Source: Ruminococcus sp. NK3A76 (lineage in GTDB: Bacteria; Bacillota; Clostridia; Oscillospirales; Ruminococcaceae). From it: DNA of 64,000 nt. The first letter of the stretch is position 1. The number at the start of each line of letters is the position of its first letter. Both the position numbers and the translations under genes were made by a program. The notes beneath the pieces were generated by a model. That model did no database searches, had not been told where the DNA came from, and saw only the letters and a program-made list of their open reading frames with translations. Positions 1-9,783 of this stretch are shown here, piece after piece. The DNA lies in contig NZ_JMMA01000002.1 of the NCBI RefSeq assembly GCF_000686125.1, forward strand, positions 1,860,001 to 1,924,000, written 5' to 3'.

Positions 1-2325
1 GCATAACATCACCCAGATCATGCGACAAAAAGTTATCCTGGAGATTTCTCTGATGAAGGTACTTGATATATGCGATCTCGTACCCTACACTTCCCGGAGG
101 GTACTTTTTAAACTGCTCACTGAGTTCTTTATTGACCTTAGTCTGATTATCATACTCCTCGACAAGGTGATCGGGGTTTTTCATGTAATCCCTTCTGCGG
201 TCTACCTCACCGTCGTAGCCGATAATTTCCATCATAAACTTGAACGCTTTATCTTCATACTTCAGATTATTCCACGCCTTTGTATATTCATCATTTACCG
301 CCGATATTGGAACATCACCGCCGCCGAGCTTTTCCTTCATCTTTACAAGGGCTGTGTACTTAGCAAGATCCGAAATAAGCTCGTGACCGTTTTTATCAGA
401 AATGAACATATAATCTTTCTTCTGAGCACTCATATAATCCTTCAGTGACTTTAACTCATCGTCAATTGTCGGGCCGGCATTTTTTCCTGCTTTCTTCTTA
501 AGTTCCTCTCTTGATTTATCCTTGAGCGGATCAACAGGCCCAGAACCAAGCTCGCCTAAGCCCCTTTTCTTAGCGTTTGCGTTATACATTTCAAGTGCAT
601 AATACGGCTCGTCAAGTATTTTCTTCTTTATTTCCGGGGTGATATTGCCGAAGGTCTCGTTAAATGCATCTTTATTGATCTCTTTAAAAAGGTTTGAGTA
701 TTCTTCTCCGGTAAGCGAGTTTTTAAGCCCTGCTTTTTTAGCCTCAGTCTGTGCAACTATCAGGTAACGGTAGGGCTCAAGATCATTATCATCCTGACTT
801 GCTGCGATATTAAACTTAGCTGATGCGATATAGCCGCCTGCGGAAGACTCTCCGTACTTATCATATGCATCCTTTCTATCCATAAGGCATTTATAGTAAT
901 TAGCATACCCTTCTGCAAGTGCATCGGGATCCTTTAAGAGCTGCTTGGTTTTTTCAGGGTTTTTGATAAGTCTGTAAACATAGCCTCGCAGGTTGTCATC
1001 AAACATAAGCCTGTCTTTTCTGCCCTCAAACCTGTCGCTTACATTAGTAAGCGAGATCGTGCCGCTATATTTGTCAGCAAGCTCTTTTGCAGAGATAAGG
1101 CTTGCAGCCTGTTCATGAACGCTGTCAACATCAAGCTTATCATAATCGTACATATCCACAAGTGTATCGGCAAGCTTTCCGACTGTCATTCTGGGGCCGT
1201 TAAAGGCTCTTGTAGCCTTCTTTATCCTCACGGCCTTCTGCTCGGGGGTCTCCTTTGCCTCCGGCCCTTTTTCTTCCTCGGGGAGGATTATTTTGTTTTT
1301 ATTCTCCTCGATTATTATGTTCTTTTCAGGCTCGTTTTTCTTTTCCTCTTTCTTCTCGGGCTCTTTTGCCTTTTCCTCAGCCTTTGGTTCTTCCTTAGCC
1401 TGAGCATTCTTCTCGATTTCTTCAATAATGATCTCATTATTGTTTACATTATCTGTTTTCTGCTCTATATTGTTGTTTTCTTCCTTGGCAGGCTGTTCCG
1501 CGTTTATGATGTTCTCATTTTCGTCAGCCTTTTCCTCGTTATTGATAATATTATTATCATTATTTATATTCAGTTCAGACTTGCTGTCATCAACATTGAT
1601 GAGATTGCTGATATCATTTTCATTCTCATTCTCATTTTCAGAGCTGTCATCTTTAATGAGCGGTTCATTACTGATATTGTTTATATTCCTGATCTCATCA
1701 TTAGCGGCCTTCAATACAGCCTTTCTGCTGTTTGCAAGTGATTCTATGTCCATAGCCGCCTCAAAACGCACCGTGCCCATATCAGACCATGGTCTCCACT
1801 GCGGCTCATTAGGTTTGCCCGTGAAGTTTCTTACGCCCTCTCTCCTCTTTGCGGCGATGTATTCGTTTGCAGTATTTGCAATTTCTCCTACAAGCCTTTC
1901 CTCCTCAGCAGTGTCATATGCAGGGCTGTCAGCCATTTTTCTGTAATCAAAATAATTCTTGATAGCGTCCTTTACTGCCTGAAGATCTTTGGAAACACCG
2001 CCTGCGCCGTACCAGTGTACAGCATCAAGCCCCTTGGCAAACTTTCTCAGATTACCCTCAAAGCTGACGGTAGCGGCGTATTCATCTCTCAGCTTTCTCT
2101 CCCCATCGGATATTTTAGGCATATCTCCGTGTATCGTATCTGCCTGTACAGGATCGGGGATATTATTAGTGTTTATGATATTATCATCAAGCTTATTATT
2201 GGAATTTGGCATAAAGAAATTATTATTAACAAACCCGAAAGTCTTTGATAAGAAAGCAAACTGTTCATTAAGCTTTTTGACATCTACCTTTTCGGGCTCG
2301 TTAAAGACATTATCGTTCCTAATTT
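1..2325 (-). CDS. Large coiled-coil array protein, C-terminal part, cut by window edge and frameshifted
   Basis: A minus-strand reading frame of about 770 codons runs without a stop from about 2325 to the left edge. It continues, in another frame, the 119-residue ORF at 2284-2643; the frame change lies near 2315-2322 and fits a one-base deletion. The product is hydrophilic with no signal peptide or membrane segment. Its centre is a low-complexity linker rich in Asn, Glu and Lys with repeated EN and NN runs (about 1380-1700), followed by a helical region. A Tyr-x5-Arg-x-Gly stretch just before the linker resembles the conserved module of the array proteins at 34-42 kb. The first ATG in this frame is at 2212, but the shared upstream promoter suggests one ancestral gene starting at 2643. 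The function is not recognised. Confidence 0.6.
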
Positions 2326-2643
2326 CATGCGGTCTTCATAGCTGAGATCAAAGAAAGCCATAAAGTCATCGGCAGACTTCTGCCATTTTTTCTGTGAGCT
2401 CTTTTCAGCATCATTACTGTCCTCAAACTCAATGGTTGTGGGATCCTCAACAAAGCCCATAATACCCATACTTGCCTTGGAGATAGTTGAGGCAACATCA
2501 TAGTTTTTGCCAGATTTCAATATATTGTTGTAAAGCTTATTAAGGCTTTGCGAGATCTCCATAGCTGTTTTCTGGATTTCCTGAGTATTATTTGCGTTAC
2601 CGGTATAACTCTTTTTATATTCTTCAAATGAATAATTCGGCAT
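2284..2643 (-). CDS. N-terminal segment of the frameshifted array protein
   Basis: This 119-residue ORF begins MPNYSFEEYKK and has an AAGGAGAG ribosome binding site just before the ATG at 2643. It ends at a TAG only because of a frame change near 2315-2322; the other frame stays open to the window edge. It has no signal peptide and is predicted to be helical and charged. The opening SFEEYKK resembles the SFEQYKK near residue 30 of the protein at 42152-47104, which supports membership of the same family. A TGCACC-like/GGTGTTA promoter signature lies 46 bases upstream. The gene is either a pseudogene or hit by a sequencing error; nothing points to programmed frameshifting. Confidence 0.6.
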   Translation of the reverse strand: MPNYSFEEYKKSYTGNANNTQEIQKTAMEISQSLNKLYNNILKSGKNYDVASTISKASMGIMGFVEDPTTIEFEDSNDAEKSSQKKWQKSADDFMAFFDLSYEDRMKLGTIMSLTSPKR

Positions 2644-2688
2644 AATGATCTCTCCTTAATTTTAAGTATTTTATTTTGCCTTCATATG

Positions 2689-2718
2689 TAACACCCTCAA
2701 AAGCCGCAAAAGAGTGCG
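2689..2718 (-). promoter_or_regulatory. Array promoter signature, copy 1
   Basis: On the minus strand this reads CGCACT, 17 bases, then GGTGTTA, followed by CATATGA. It is the most divergent copy of the TGCACC-N17-GGTATTA signature found before all seven array genes, but the spacing is identical. Its 3' end lies 45 bases before the ATG at 2643. Confidence 0.6.
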
Positions 2719-2752
2719 GCTGATCATATTTTTTTTGCAAAAGCTATGTGAA

Positions 2753-4738
2753 CTATTGATCCGCTGAGCTGTCCGGCCAGCTGACAACGCCCATATTGGT
2801 TTTCATTTTCTCTGCCATATAATCAAGCTTTGCTTTAAGGTGCGGGTATTCTTTATTTATCACCTCTACAGCTTCGGCAGGCGTGGGCGCTATCTTCCCG
2901 TTATATAATGATTCTATCAGTGTCGCTCTGTCTTCATACGGTGTATTCATACTGTATTTCAGGGTAAAGTATGGATCACTGCCGTCCTGCTCAAGCACAT
3001 ATTTGTCATAGGGTGTTTCAACGATTCTCACCTCGTTAAAGTTTTCAATATAGCTGAAATCATCAGGGTTCAGCTCATTCCAGTTACTATCATCAAATGC
3101 TGACGGGTCTTTTTTCAATATCTGGTTTTCGGTCGAATGCCAAAGCTCGTGGATTATCGCGGGGATATAGACATTTGCATCAAGTTCACACACATCAAGA
3201 GCTATGTAATGATCACAGTCCCGCACCATTGCAAGGCCTGCCGGGGATTCTATAAACCCATCAGCCCTCATACTCAGAACGAGCGCAAAACTCATGCCGT
3301 TCATTCCTTCTTCACGGAACTTATCAAAAAAGCCCTCGGGGTAAATGGCAAGCGTATCATCAAGGATCATAAGCGTTTTGTACACCGACATTTCGCTGTC
3401 AGCTTTTTCGGTGGATTCAGCTTTGAATACATTCCCGAAATCAATACTCATCGCATCATCGCCAAGCAGGATCTTAATGTTATACTTTTTTTCTATCGTG
3501 TCAGCAAAGTTTCTTAAAAGCTTTTGGTTTTCCTCTCTTTGCTTCCGGTTATTCTCTGGCGTGTCAGCGTCTGCCTTTTCAAGTGCCTCATAATCAAGCT
3601 TATCTGTATAAACCGATATAAGCGATATCCCGGCATCATCACTCCCCTCCTGCCTGCTTTCGGCAGCAATCAGACATTCGCCGTTTTCCAAAAAGCAGGG
3701 AGTTACCCCGATAATTTCCTCATCTGGCATCGCCACCCTTGCATAGCTGCCGTTTGCAATATCTATAAACAACAAATTTTCCGCTGTATTTTCTTCATCG
3801 CCTGTATGCTCCCGTGCAAACACGAGAGGATCACTCATGCTGTTTGTTAAAGTCAGCCACGATGCAAGCCTGTAGGTATCAGCAGGTGAACAGTTTTCAT
3901 CATATGCTGTCAGAAGCGTTTTTGATTCAAGCAAATTCCCGCTGCCCTTGTCACCGGGGTATACCCTGCTGCCCCTTACTATCAGCCTGCCGTTCTGGAA
4001 ATAGCAGCTCTCGAAATCGGCAGGTACCTCCGTTACCTTGTCAATATCAGCTAAATTGCAGATAAAGCTTTTAGAGCTCTCCTCTCCCCCGGTAAGTTCC
4101 AAATACAATATAAGCCCTGTTTCGGCGTCAAACTAAGTAATGACCGCTTTATCAGAAAGGACTGCTGCATCCTCCGTACTGCCGTCACTGTTTACCTTAA
4201 TAAGCTTGTTTTGATTTACTGCATAGAACGCATCATCACTTTTTGATAACTTCACATCTGAGATCCCCTCGGGCAAAGCTGCTTTTTTATCAAAACTCAA
4301 ATCGCCCTTATAGAAAACTAATGCGCCCTCATCAGAATCAAACGTCACGATCTCTCCGTCAGACAAAACGCCTGCGATCTTTTCCGAAATACTTCCAAGC
4401 CTTCCGCTTGCGACAAGCGTATCCGAAGAAGTATCAATTATCGCCGTAAAGCCGCAAAGCGTTTCATTTTCCGTGGTGATGTACTGCAATGCGGCTTTCC
4501 CATCACCCACAGGCTATATGCTGCCCACTGTGCCGTTTATACTAAGTGATTTAAGCTCTGTAACTGCTGCGCGCGGCTCTGTCTCAGTATTTCCCTGCTG
4601 CGAACTTTCCTCAGCAGCTGATGATAACCCGCTGCCTGAAGAAGAATGCCGGCCGATTTCAGAACCCTCACATCCGCCGCAGCCGCAAAGGCTGATAACA
4701 AGCGATAATGCCAACACGGCTGATGTTATACGTTTCAT
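2753..4738 (-). pseudogene. Lipoprotein with propeller-like and zinc-metallopeptidase regions, two in-frame UAG codons
   Basis: One 662-codon frame starts at ATG 4738 with a lipoprotein signal (SLVISLCGCGG, lipobox Cys near residue 19). It is interrupted by TAG at codon 75 (4514-4516) and codon 202 (4133-4135) and ends with TAG at 2753. The three open pieces are 4514-4738, 4133-4510 and 2753-4108. The first 350 residues repeat short beta-like stretches of the YFQNGRLIV and DGEIVTFDSDEG kind, as in a propeller. The last piece has HELWH preceded by PAII, a gluzincin-type HExxH zinc site with an ENFNEVR segment downstream that could give the third ligand. It is probably a surface peptidase or sensor. 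The frame is otherwise undamaged, so recent nonsense mutation, UAG read-through and sequencing error all remain possible. Confidence 0.65.
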
Positions 4739-4944
4739 TACTATATCTTCCTTTCAGAATTAAACATAAAGCTGCACATAGATCATAGCGCGCATATATA
4801 TTTATTATACTCTTATTTCAAAGCAAAGTCAGATTCGCAGGACACATAGTCATTGCATTCAAAAAAGGCAAAGGCAACAACGCCTGACAGTTGTAGGTAT
4901 CTTAGCATTGAGTTATATACTGTACCCGAAAAAATAAAGCAAAA

Positions 4945-4980
4945 AGGGCTTTGTATGTCACAATAAACATACAAAGCCCT
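4945..4980. repeat. Perfect 14-bp stem-loop, dispersed repeat copy A
   Basis: AGGGCTTTGTATGT, an 8-base loop, and ACATACAAAGCCCT form a perfect stem. A diverged copy with the same loop lies at 47299-47333. It stands next to the left attachment core and could act as a terminator. The rest of 4739-4944 shows nothing recognisable; a 78-codon ORF here is only the translation of the repeat. Confidence 0.6.
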
Positions 4981-4987
4981 GAGTCTT

Positions 4988-5010
4988 TGGCTCCCCCTGT
5001 TGGACTTGAA
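4988..5010. other. Left attachment core (tRNA-Asn 3' end)
   Basis: These 23 bases are identical, in the same orientation, to 31848-31870 and correspond to the 3' end of tRNA-Asn (CCA, acceptor strand and half the T arm). No other tRNA sequence follows here, as expected for the distal attachment site of an element inserted at a tRNA 3' end. Confidence 0.7.
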
Positions 5011-5106
5011 TTGTATTTTTTGATGACGGTGATCTTTAGTGTCTTTCACAAAGCCCCTAAATACTGGAGCTTAGCACATTTAATGCAAAGCTGTTTTGCT
5101 TAACTT

Positions 5107-5148
5107 TTAATGGGTTTTAATGACTGATAATGACCAAATAATGACCAA
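5107..5148 (+). repeat. Phased TAATGACC repeats, likely integrase arm sites
   Basis: TAATGGG, TAATGACTGA, TAATGACCAAA and TAATGACCAAT start at 5107, 5118, 5128 and 5139, that is every 10-11 bases. Matching motifs lie inside the other end of the element at 31737-31780. Helically phased short direct repeats next to an attachment core are typical arm-type sites for tyrosine integrases with an N-terminal arm-binding domain. Confidence 0.55.
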
Positions 5149-5249
5149 TATTATGGTGTGTTCCGAATAAGTCAGCATACGAAATAATGATAAATGTGCA
5201 AATATAACAATATATCACATTCTCGATTTTTTAAAACCCCCTACATAAT

Positions 5250-5283
5250 AACACCTCAATACTTCGTAGAGTATCGAGGTGTT
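5250..5283. terminator. Hairpin terminator after the sigma-FtsX/ATPase operon
   Basis: AACACCTCAATACT and AGTATCGAGGTGTT form a 14-bp stem with one mismatch and a TCGT-type loop, 7 bases beyond the stop of the ATPase gene, with short T runs on both sides. Confidence 0.6.
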
Positions 5284-5290
5284 GTCATTT

Positions 5291-5938
5291 TTAAACTATA
5301 TGTCCGTCACTTATTTCAATAATTCTCTCACATTGTCCGGCTATATCAGCATCATGCGTAACTATAATAACAGTCTTGCCCTTTTCATTAAGCGTTTTTA
5401 ACAGCGCCATGACCTCCTCGCCGGAGCGCTTGTCAAGATTGCCAGTCGGCTCGTCGCAAAGCAGCACATCGGGGCTGTTTATCAAGGCACGAGCGATAGC
5501 CGCCCTCTGCTGCTGCCCGCCCGAAAGCTCGGCAGGGTAGTGCTTTATTCTGTCCGAGATATCAAGTGCCGAGTAAATGCTGTCAGCGTTGTTTTCCTTT
5601 TTCTTTGCGAGCTTTGAGGGGAGCAGAATGTTTTCCTCCGCTGTCAGTTCGGGTATAAGGTCAAAAAACTGGAACACAAAGCCCACATTGTTGAGTCTGA
5701 ATTTTGACAGCTCGGTGTCGTTCATCTTGCCTATCTCGGTGTCGTTGTAAAAGATCTTCCCCTCAGTCGGTGCATCAAGACCGCCTATAAGGTTGAGCAG
5801 TGTGCTTTTGCCGCTGCCCGATTTTCCTATAATCGCTACCATTTCTCCGTCATTTATCGTCAGGTCTATGCCTTTGAGAGCGACCACCTTGCCCTCGCCT
5901 TTGCCATAGGTTCGGGTCAGATTTTCCGTCTTTATCAT
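5291..5938 (-). CDS. ABC transporter ATP-binding protein (MacB/LolD type)
   Basis: This 215-residue ATPase has Walker [10 protein letters not shown], signature LSGGQQQR, Walker [13 protein letters not shown] and an H-loop (IVTHDADIA). The length and the TGNLD extension are typical of the ATPases that pair with FtsX/MacB-type permeases. The start chosen is ATG 5938, giving [14 protein letters not shown]. The longer frame to 6076 only overlaps the upstream gene. ATG 5938 overlaps the stop of the sigma-FtsX gene as ATGA, so the two are translationally coupled and almost certainly form one transporter. The role is inferred as powering mechanotransmission or substrate extrusion through the FtsX part of 5935-9363. 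Family assignment is firm; the substrate is unknown. Confidence 0.93.
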   Translation of the reverse strand: MIKTENLTRTYGKGEGKVVALKGIDLTINDGEMVAIIGKSGSGKSTLLNLIGGLDAPTEGKIFYNDTEIGKMNDTELSKFRLNNVGFVFQFFDLIPELTAEENILLPSKLAKKKENNADSIYSALDISDRIKHYPAELSGGQQQRAAIARALINSPDVLLCDEPTGNLDKRSGEEVMALLKTLNEKGKTVIIVTHDADIAGQCERIIEISDGHIV

Positions 5939-8900
5939 TGTCTTTTCCTCCCTTTTGAAAGTGATGAGGCTATGTCGGGGGTGAACATCTTGAAGCTGCG
6001 GCGGGTGAGCAGGATAGTTACCACACACATTACCCCGAACACTATCATCAGCGGTAATACAAAGCGTATAAACCACATCTGATTGTCGAGCAGGTAATCG
6101 ACACCTATCTTACTCATGCGCTCGTTGTACTCATTCATTTTCTGCACAAACTCGTTAAACATACTCTCGACCTGAAAATACGGCCTGTACTTATCTGCCA
6201 TATCTTCCCTTTCCTGCCATAATGCTTGCTGGTCGTTGTAGGCACTTTTCATTATTCTTTGCATAAGCTTTACGCCGCCGAAAGTAAACACAGCAGCCGC
6301 AACAGGTATGCGTATGCTGTCGAGCATAAGCCTTCGCCTTAGCTTTTTAAGCGGTGTGCCGACTGCACGCATAACGGATATCTGATATTCTTTTAAGCGT
6401 ATCTTCATACCAATGCCATTAAAGTATGCAGCAAAACCCAATAGCGACATTACAAGTATAAGCAAAGCCATAGAGCCTATCTGAGAAGCATTTTGCAGAA
6501 ACAGCTTGTGCTTTTCTATACTGTATGAGGTCTTTTCCATGCCTGTTCCGAGAGGGAGGGCGTTTGCAGGAAGTGCATTCCTCGAAAATATTTCCGTATA
6601 GCTTGCGTTGCTTATCCCCAAAGCCTTTGCGCCCTGAGCTGTGGTGAGCAGGCTGCATCTGTCACCTGTCGTTACGGCGTAGTGCAGGATATTCGGCGTG
6701 TCTTTGTTAAGCCTTACAACTGCGCCTATCTCGGTGTCCTGCGTGGTGAGCTTATCTATGCCAAAGCCGTTATCTGTGTAAAGCGAGCCGAGCGTTATCT
6801 TCTCACCACTTGAAAAGACCTCCATATCCTCTGTCAGAACTGCTATCATCTGCTCGCCGCTTGCGAGCTTGTCGGTATCTATCTTACCGCTTATGACATA
6901 AGGCTCAAGCTGCTCGATAGCCGCTTTGTTTGCAACAGCTGTTTTGTATCCATAAAAGTATTTGCCGCTGTCGATAAATGCCTTGCCCTCGTCTGATGAG
7001 CTGTCGTAGATAAACTTTCGCATATCATCATCACCGAATGATATGTTATACAAAAGTCCGTTCTGCCGCTCGTCATACTGTAAGAAGGTGTGTGTAAGTC
7101 TGCCTGTTGTTATTGCTTCATCAAGCCCGTCTGCGGTAGTATCATCAATGCCGCAGGTGCTCTCTGTCTGCGGTGACAGGCGCAGGTTATCAAGCTCGGT
7201 GTTCTGCACAGGATAGGCGATATAGTATTCCTCGACACCGTCCTCCTCAAAATCAAACATACCATTATCGCCGAACTTTGTTGTGACATAAGGGAAAAAC
7301 TTACCCGTTTCATTATCAAAGAAGCCCGTTGTTGTGTAGTAGAGCATATACCCGAAAACTGTGCCAAAGCAGATAAGGGTAAGAGCGAGCGTCTGTATTA
7401 CAGTGACCGCTCTGTTTGCAAAAGCCCTTGCTATGCACCTGCTAAGAGAGGCCGCTTTTCTCTTTCTTAGGTTAGGCATTCTGATATGCGATAGCATTGC
7501 CGCAAAGAGATAGCCCGAAAGCAGCACGGCAAGCGAAAATACAGCCGCATAAAGATACGGGCTTGCTATATTCTCTGTAACGAGCGTATCGGTTGTAAAG
7601 CCTGACAGCGGTGGTTCTTCAAGGACACTAACCTGAAACTGATATATACCAAAATATACGGACGCACCAATCCCCAGCCCGAGTGCCAACTGGAAAGCCG
7701 CAAGTATAAGGTATTCGGTAGCAAACATCACACGAATACTGCGCTTTGACATTCCTACTTTTCTAAGCATCAATAAGCGCCCCTCACGCTCGGAGAAGAT
7801 ATTTCTCATAACTGCTATGACAGACAGCGAGGATATAAGGGTCGCGATAATACAAAGAATGGTAGTGCTTCTTGTTTTGCCTGCGAACTCGTCTTTATAG
7901 CTCCTCTCTGCATCGAGTGATTTGTTCTTCCAGGTCAAAGAGGGCGACATATCGCCTGTATATCCGAGCTTATCGACAAAATATCTGTAGACCTCATCAG
8001 CACTTTGAAACTCCCTGATATTGTCAAGCATAGTGTAGCTGTAAAGGGGCGTTTGACTATTATCCCCGCAGACATATATCATAGGGATATACTTTATATC
8101 AGTATTGTCACAGCTTTGCTTGTAGACGTTTGTATCATCTACCCATTCATCAGCCGCACGGGAAAACGCTCGGCTGTGCCCGTAGCTTTCCTTATCGATT
8201 ATCCCCACAAGGGTATATGTACCCGTATCAAGCGTTATCTCATCACCGACCGAGCCGAAAAAGCCCAACTTATCAAGTGCGTGGCGGTCAATTGCTATCT
8301 CGCCCTCTTTTTCGGGCAGCCTGCCGCTTTCAAAGGAGATATGCGCAAGGTCATACGGGTCGTCAAGATAGCCGTATTCGTATTGTATCGCACCCTTGCC
8401 CGTCTTGCCGAGAACATTTATTGTTCCATCTATTGTTTCGTCTGTCCTCATGGCATCAAGTATTTTTGTATCATCGCTTGGCCACATAAAGGAATAATAG
8501 CCCGTTGCGTCATAGCATTCATCAAGAAAGCGGCGAAACTCTGCTCTTTGCAGTAGGAATGCACAGCACACCACCGCACACAGCAGCACCCCCGAGAAGA
8601 GCAGGGCAGCAAGGCTTTTCTTGTGCTTGGACCAATACTTCCTCGTGATGTATAAAAGCACATCGCCTATCCCACCGCTTGCCTTGTTGAGCCCTGCGGT
8701 CAGCCCGACAGCGAGGGCGGTGCCTGTGGCTATCCATGCCCCGTCGCTCAGGTTTTCAAGCACGGCGCTCATGGGAACGGCGGCGAAAAGGCCGTCTTTT
8801 CCGATGAGCTTTTCGACTTTTTCCTTTATGCGCTTTCTTGCCTTATAGAGCTTTTGGCTGACATTGTTCTCGTTTGTTTCAAGCGCCTCAGCCACCTCGG

Positions 8901-9363
8901 GGATAGTCATCTCATCGTAGTAATACATAATGACCGCCGCCCTCATATCGGGTGACAGACTGTCGATTATGCTTTTTAGCTGCTCCTTTGTTTCCTCGTT
9001 TTCGGTGTAGTCGTCGGGGAGCAGTATAGGTTCGTTGAGCCTGCCTGCCTCAAGCAGATATTCAAGCTCGTCATTGCTTATATTCCTTGAAAGCTCCTTA
9101 AGATGTTTCGCACATTTGCTGTATGCGATAGAATACAGCCACCCGACAAATGACTCGCCCGACTTAAGCTGCGAAATATGTTCAAAGGCTGTTGTAAAGG
9201 TCTCCGAGGTAAGATCCTCCGCCGTGTCGGGGCTGTCAACAATGCGAATAATGAAAAAATATACCTTCTCATGAAATTCCTGATAAAGCTTTTCAAATGC
9301 CGCCTTGTCGCCTTTGCCGAAGCTCTCCGCAAGGGCTTTTATGTCAGCTCTCTCCACCTTCAC
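5935..9363 (-). CDS. Fusion of ECF-type sigma factor with FtsX/MacB-like ABC permease
   Basis: This is a continuous 1,142-codon frame. Residues 1-185 are a sigma-70/ECF-type factor: region 2 has AEDLTSETFTTAFEHI and FVGWLYSIAYSKC, region 4 has MTIPEVAEALETNENNVSQK and an arginine-rich recognition helix. Residues 191-206 hold a linker with VPMSAVLENLS. From residue 240 it is a full FtsX-type permease: membrane helix 251-271, a large outer domain, three helices, further helices, a second outer domain and a C-terminal helix group. The start is GTG 9363, 3 bases after GGAGGAGG. It overlaps a small upstream ORF and is coupled to the ATPase at 5938. No stop or start signal separates the two parts. 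A sigma factor built into a transporter suggests that transport state controls its release or activity (inference). Confidence 0.85.
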   Translation of the reverse strand: MKVERADIKALAESFGKGDKAAFEKLYQEFHEKVYFFIIRIVDSPDTAEDLTSETFTTAFEHISQLKSGESFVGWLYSIAYSKCAKHLKELSRNISNDELEYLLEAGRLNEPILLPDDYTENEETKEQLKSIIDSLSPDMRAAVIMYYYDEMTIPEVAEALETNENNVSQKLYKARKRIKEKVEKLIGKDGLFAAVPMSAVLENLSDGAWIATGTALAVGLTAGLNKASGGIGDVLLYITRKYWSKHKKSLAALLFSGVLLCAVVCCAFLLQRAEFRRFLDECYDATGYYSFMWPSDDTKILDAMRTDETIDGTINVLGKTGKGAIQYEYGYLDDPYDLAHISFESGRLPEKEGEIAIDRHALDKLGFFGSVGDEITLDTGTYTLVGIIDKESYGHSRAFSRAADEWVDDTNVYKQSCDNTDIKYIPMIYVCGDNSQTPLYSYTMLDNIREFQSADEVYRYFVDKLGYTGDMSPSLTWKNKSLDAERSYKDEFAGKTRSTTILCIIATLISSLSVIAVMRNIFSEREGRLLMLRKVGMSKRSIRVMFATEYLILAAFQLALGLGIGASVYFGIYQFQVSVLEEPPLSGFTTDTLVTENIASPYLYAAVFSLAVLLSGYLFAAMLSHIRMPNLRKRKAASLSRCIARAFANRAVTVIQTLALTLICFGTVFGYMLYYTTTGFFDNETGKFFPYVTTKFGDNGMFDFEEDGVEEYYIAYPVQNTELDNLRLSPQTESTCGIDDTTADGLDEAITTGRLTHTFLQYDERQNGLLYNISFGDDDMRKFIYDSSSDEGKAFIDSGKYFYGYKTAVANKAAIEQLEPYVISGKIDTDKLASGEQMIAVLTEDMEVFSSGEKITLGSLYTDNGFGIDKLTTQDTEIGAVVRLNKDTPNILHYAVTTGDRCSLLTTAQGAKALGISNASYTEIFSRNALPANALPLGTGMEKTSYSIEKHKLFLQNASQIGSMALLILVMSLLGFAAYFNGIGMKIRLKEYQISVMRAVGTPLKKLRRRLMLDSIRIPVAAAVFTFGGVKLMQRIMKSAYNDQQALWQEREDMADKYRPYFQVESMFNEFVQKMNEYNERMSKIGVDYLLDNQMWFIRFVLPLMIVFGVMCVVTILLTRRSFKMFTPDIASSLSKGRKRQ

Positions 9364-9487
9364 TAACCTCCTCCACCAAAGAAAATACCCTTTTGTATAT
9401 TCTTGCCTTCTGCTGCTCAGTCATCTTTTCCTGCTCATATATCAGCCGCAGCATTAATACAATAAGCTCATCTGTTGTTAAACGCAT
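9344..9487 (-). CDS. Small 47-residue protein ahead of the sigma-FtsX fusion
   Basis: ATG 9487 is preceded by GGGAGGAAATAT and opens a 47-codon frame, MRLTTDELIVLMLRLIYEQE onward, ending in TGA at 9344-9346. The last 20 bases overlap the start of the sigma-FtsX gene. It is predicted to be two amphipathic helices with no membrane segment. The good ribosome binding site, helical composition and overlap favour a real, translationally coupled gene. The function is not recognised; a partner or regulator of the sigma domain is one guess. Confidence 0.5.
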   Translation of the reverse strand: MRLTTDELIVLMLRLIYEQEKMTEQQKARIYKRVFSLVEEVSEGGES

Positions 9488-9783
9488 ATATTTCCTCCCA
9501 AAAGCTTTTATATATATTGAGTTTTCAGAAGTATTTTGCTTATCCGTTTAAAGGATAATTCTCCCTTTTGCATAGATTTCTACGACTATGTTTAGGTAGA
9601 TTTACTAATATGCTTGTCTTGATCTAATTGTAGCATAAATGTAGCCTTGGTGCAAGAGGCTAAGGCCGAAAAAGAAATATCGTATGTGGACGGAACAGGT
9701 GTATATATAGATTATAATATAATCCGATTTGATAGCATTGTTAAGGGACTGTCATTTGATTAACAGTCCCTAATGATTATTCA
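9488..9783. terminator. Intergenic region with hairpin after the DUF5104 gene
   Basis: AGGGACTGT (9744-9752) and ACAGTCCCT (9763-9771) form a 9-bp stem just beyond the stop of the gene at 9784. The T run is weak. The rest of 9488-9743 holds nothing I recognise beyond the likely promoter region of the sigma-FtsX operon. Confidence 0.45.

Noticed and set aside
20-2345. Plus-strand ORFs of 70-208 codons
   Set aside because: They are complements of the large minus-strand array gene; hydrophobic low-complexity products arise from the Glu/Asn/Lys-rich opposite strand.
2753-4738. Genome-wide reassignment of UAG to an amino acid
   Set aside because: UAG ends other intact genes here (for example 11491, 13159 and 20717), where read-through would add only meaningless residues.
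4813-5049. 78-codon minus-strand ORF
   Set aside because: It spans the hairpin repeat and the attachment core, has no ribosome binding site and no protein-like conservation; the matching reading at 47248-47496 is explained by the shared hairpin.
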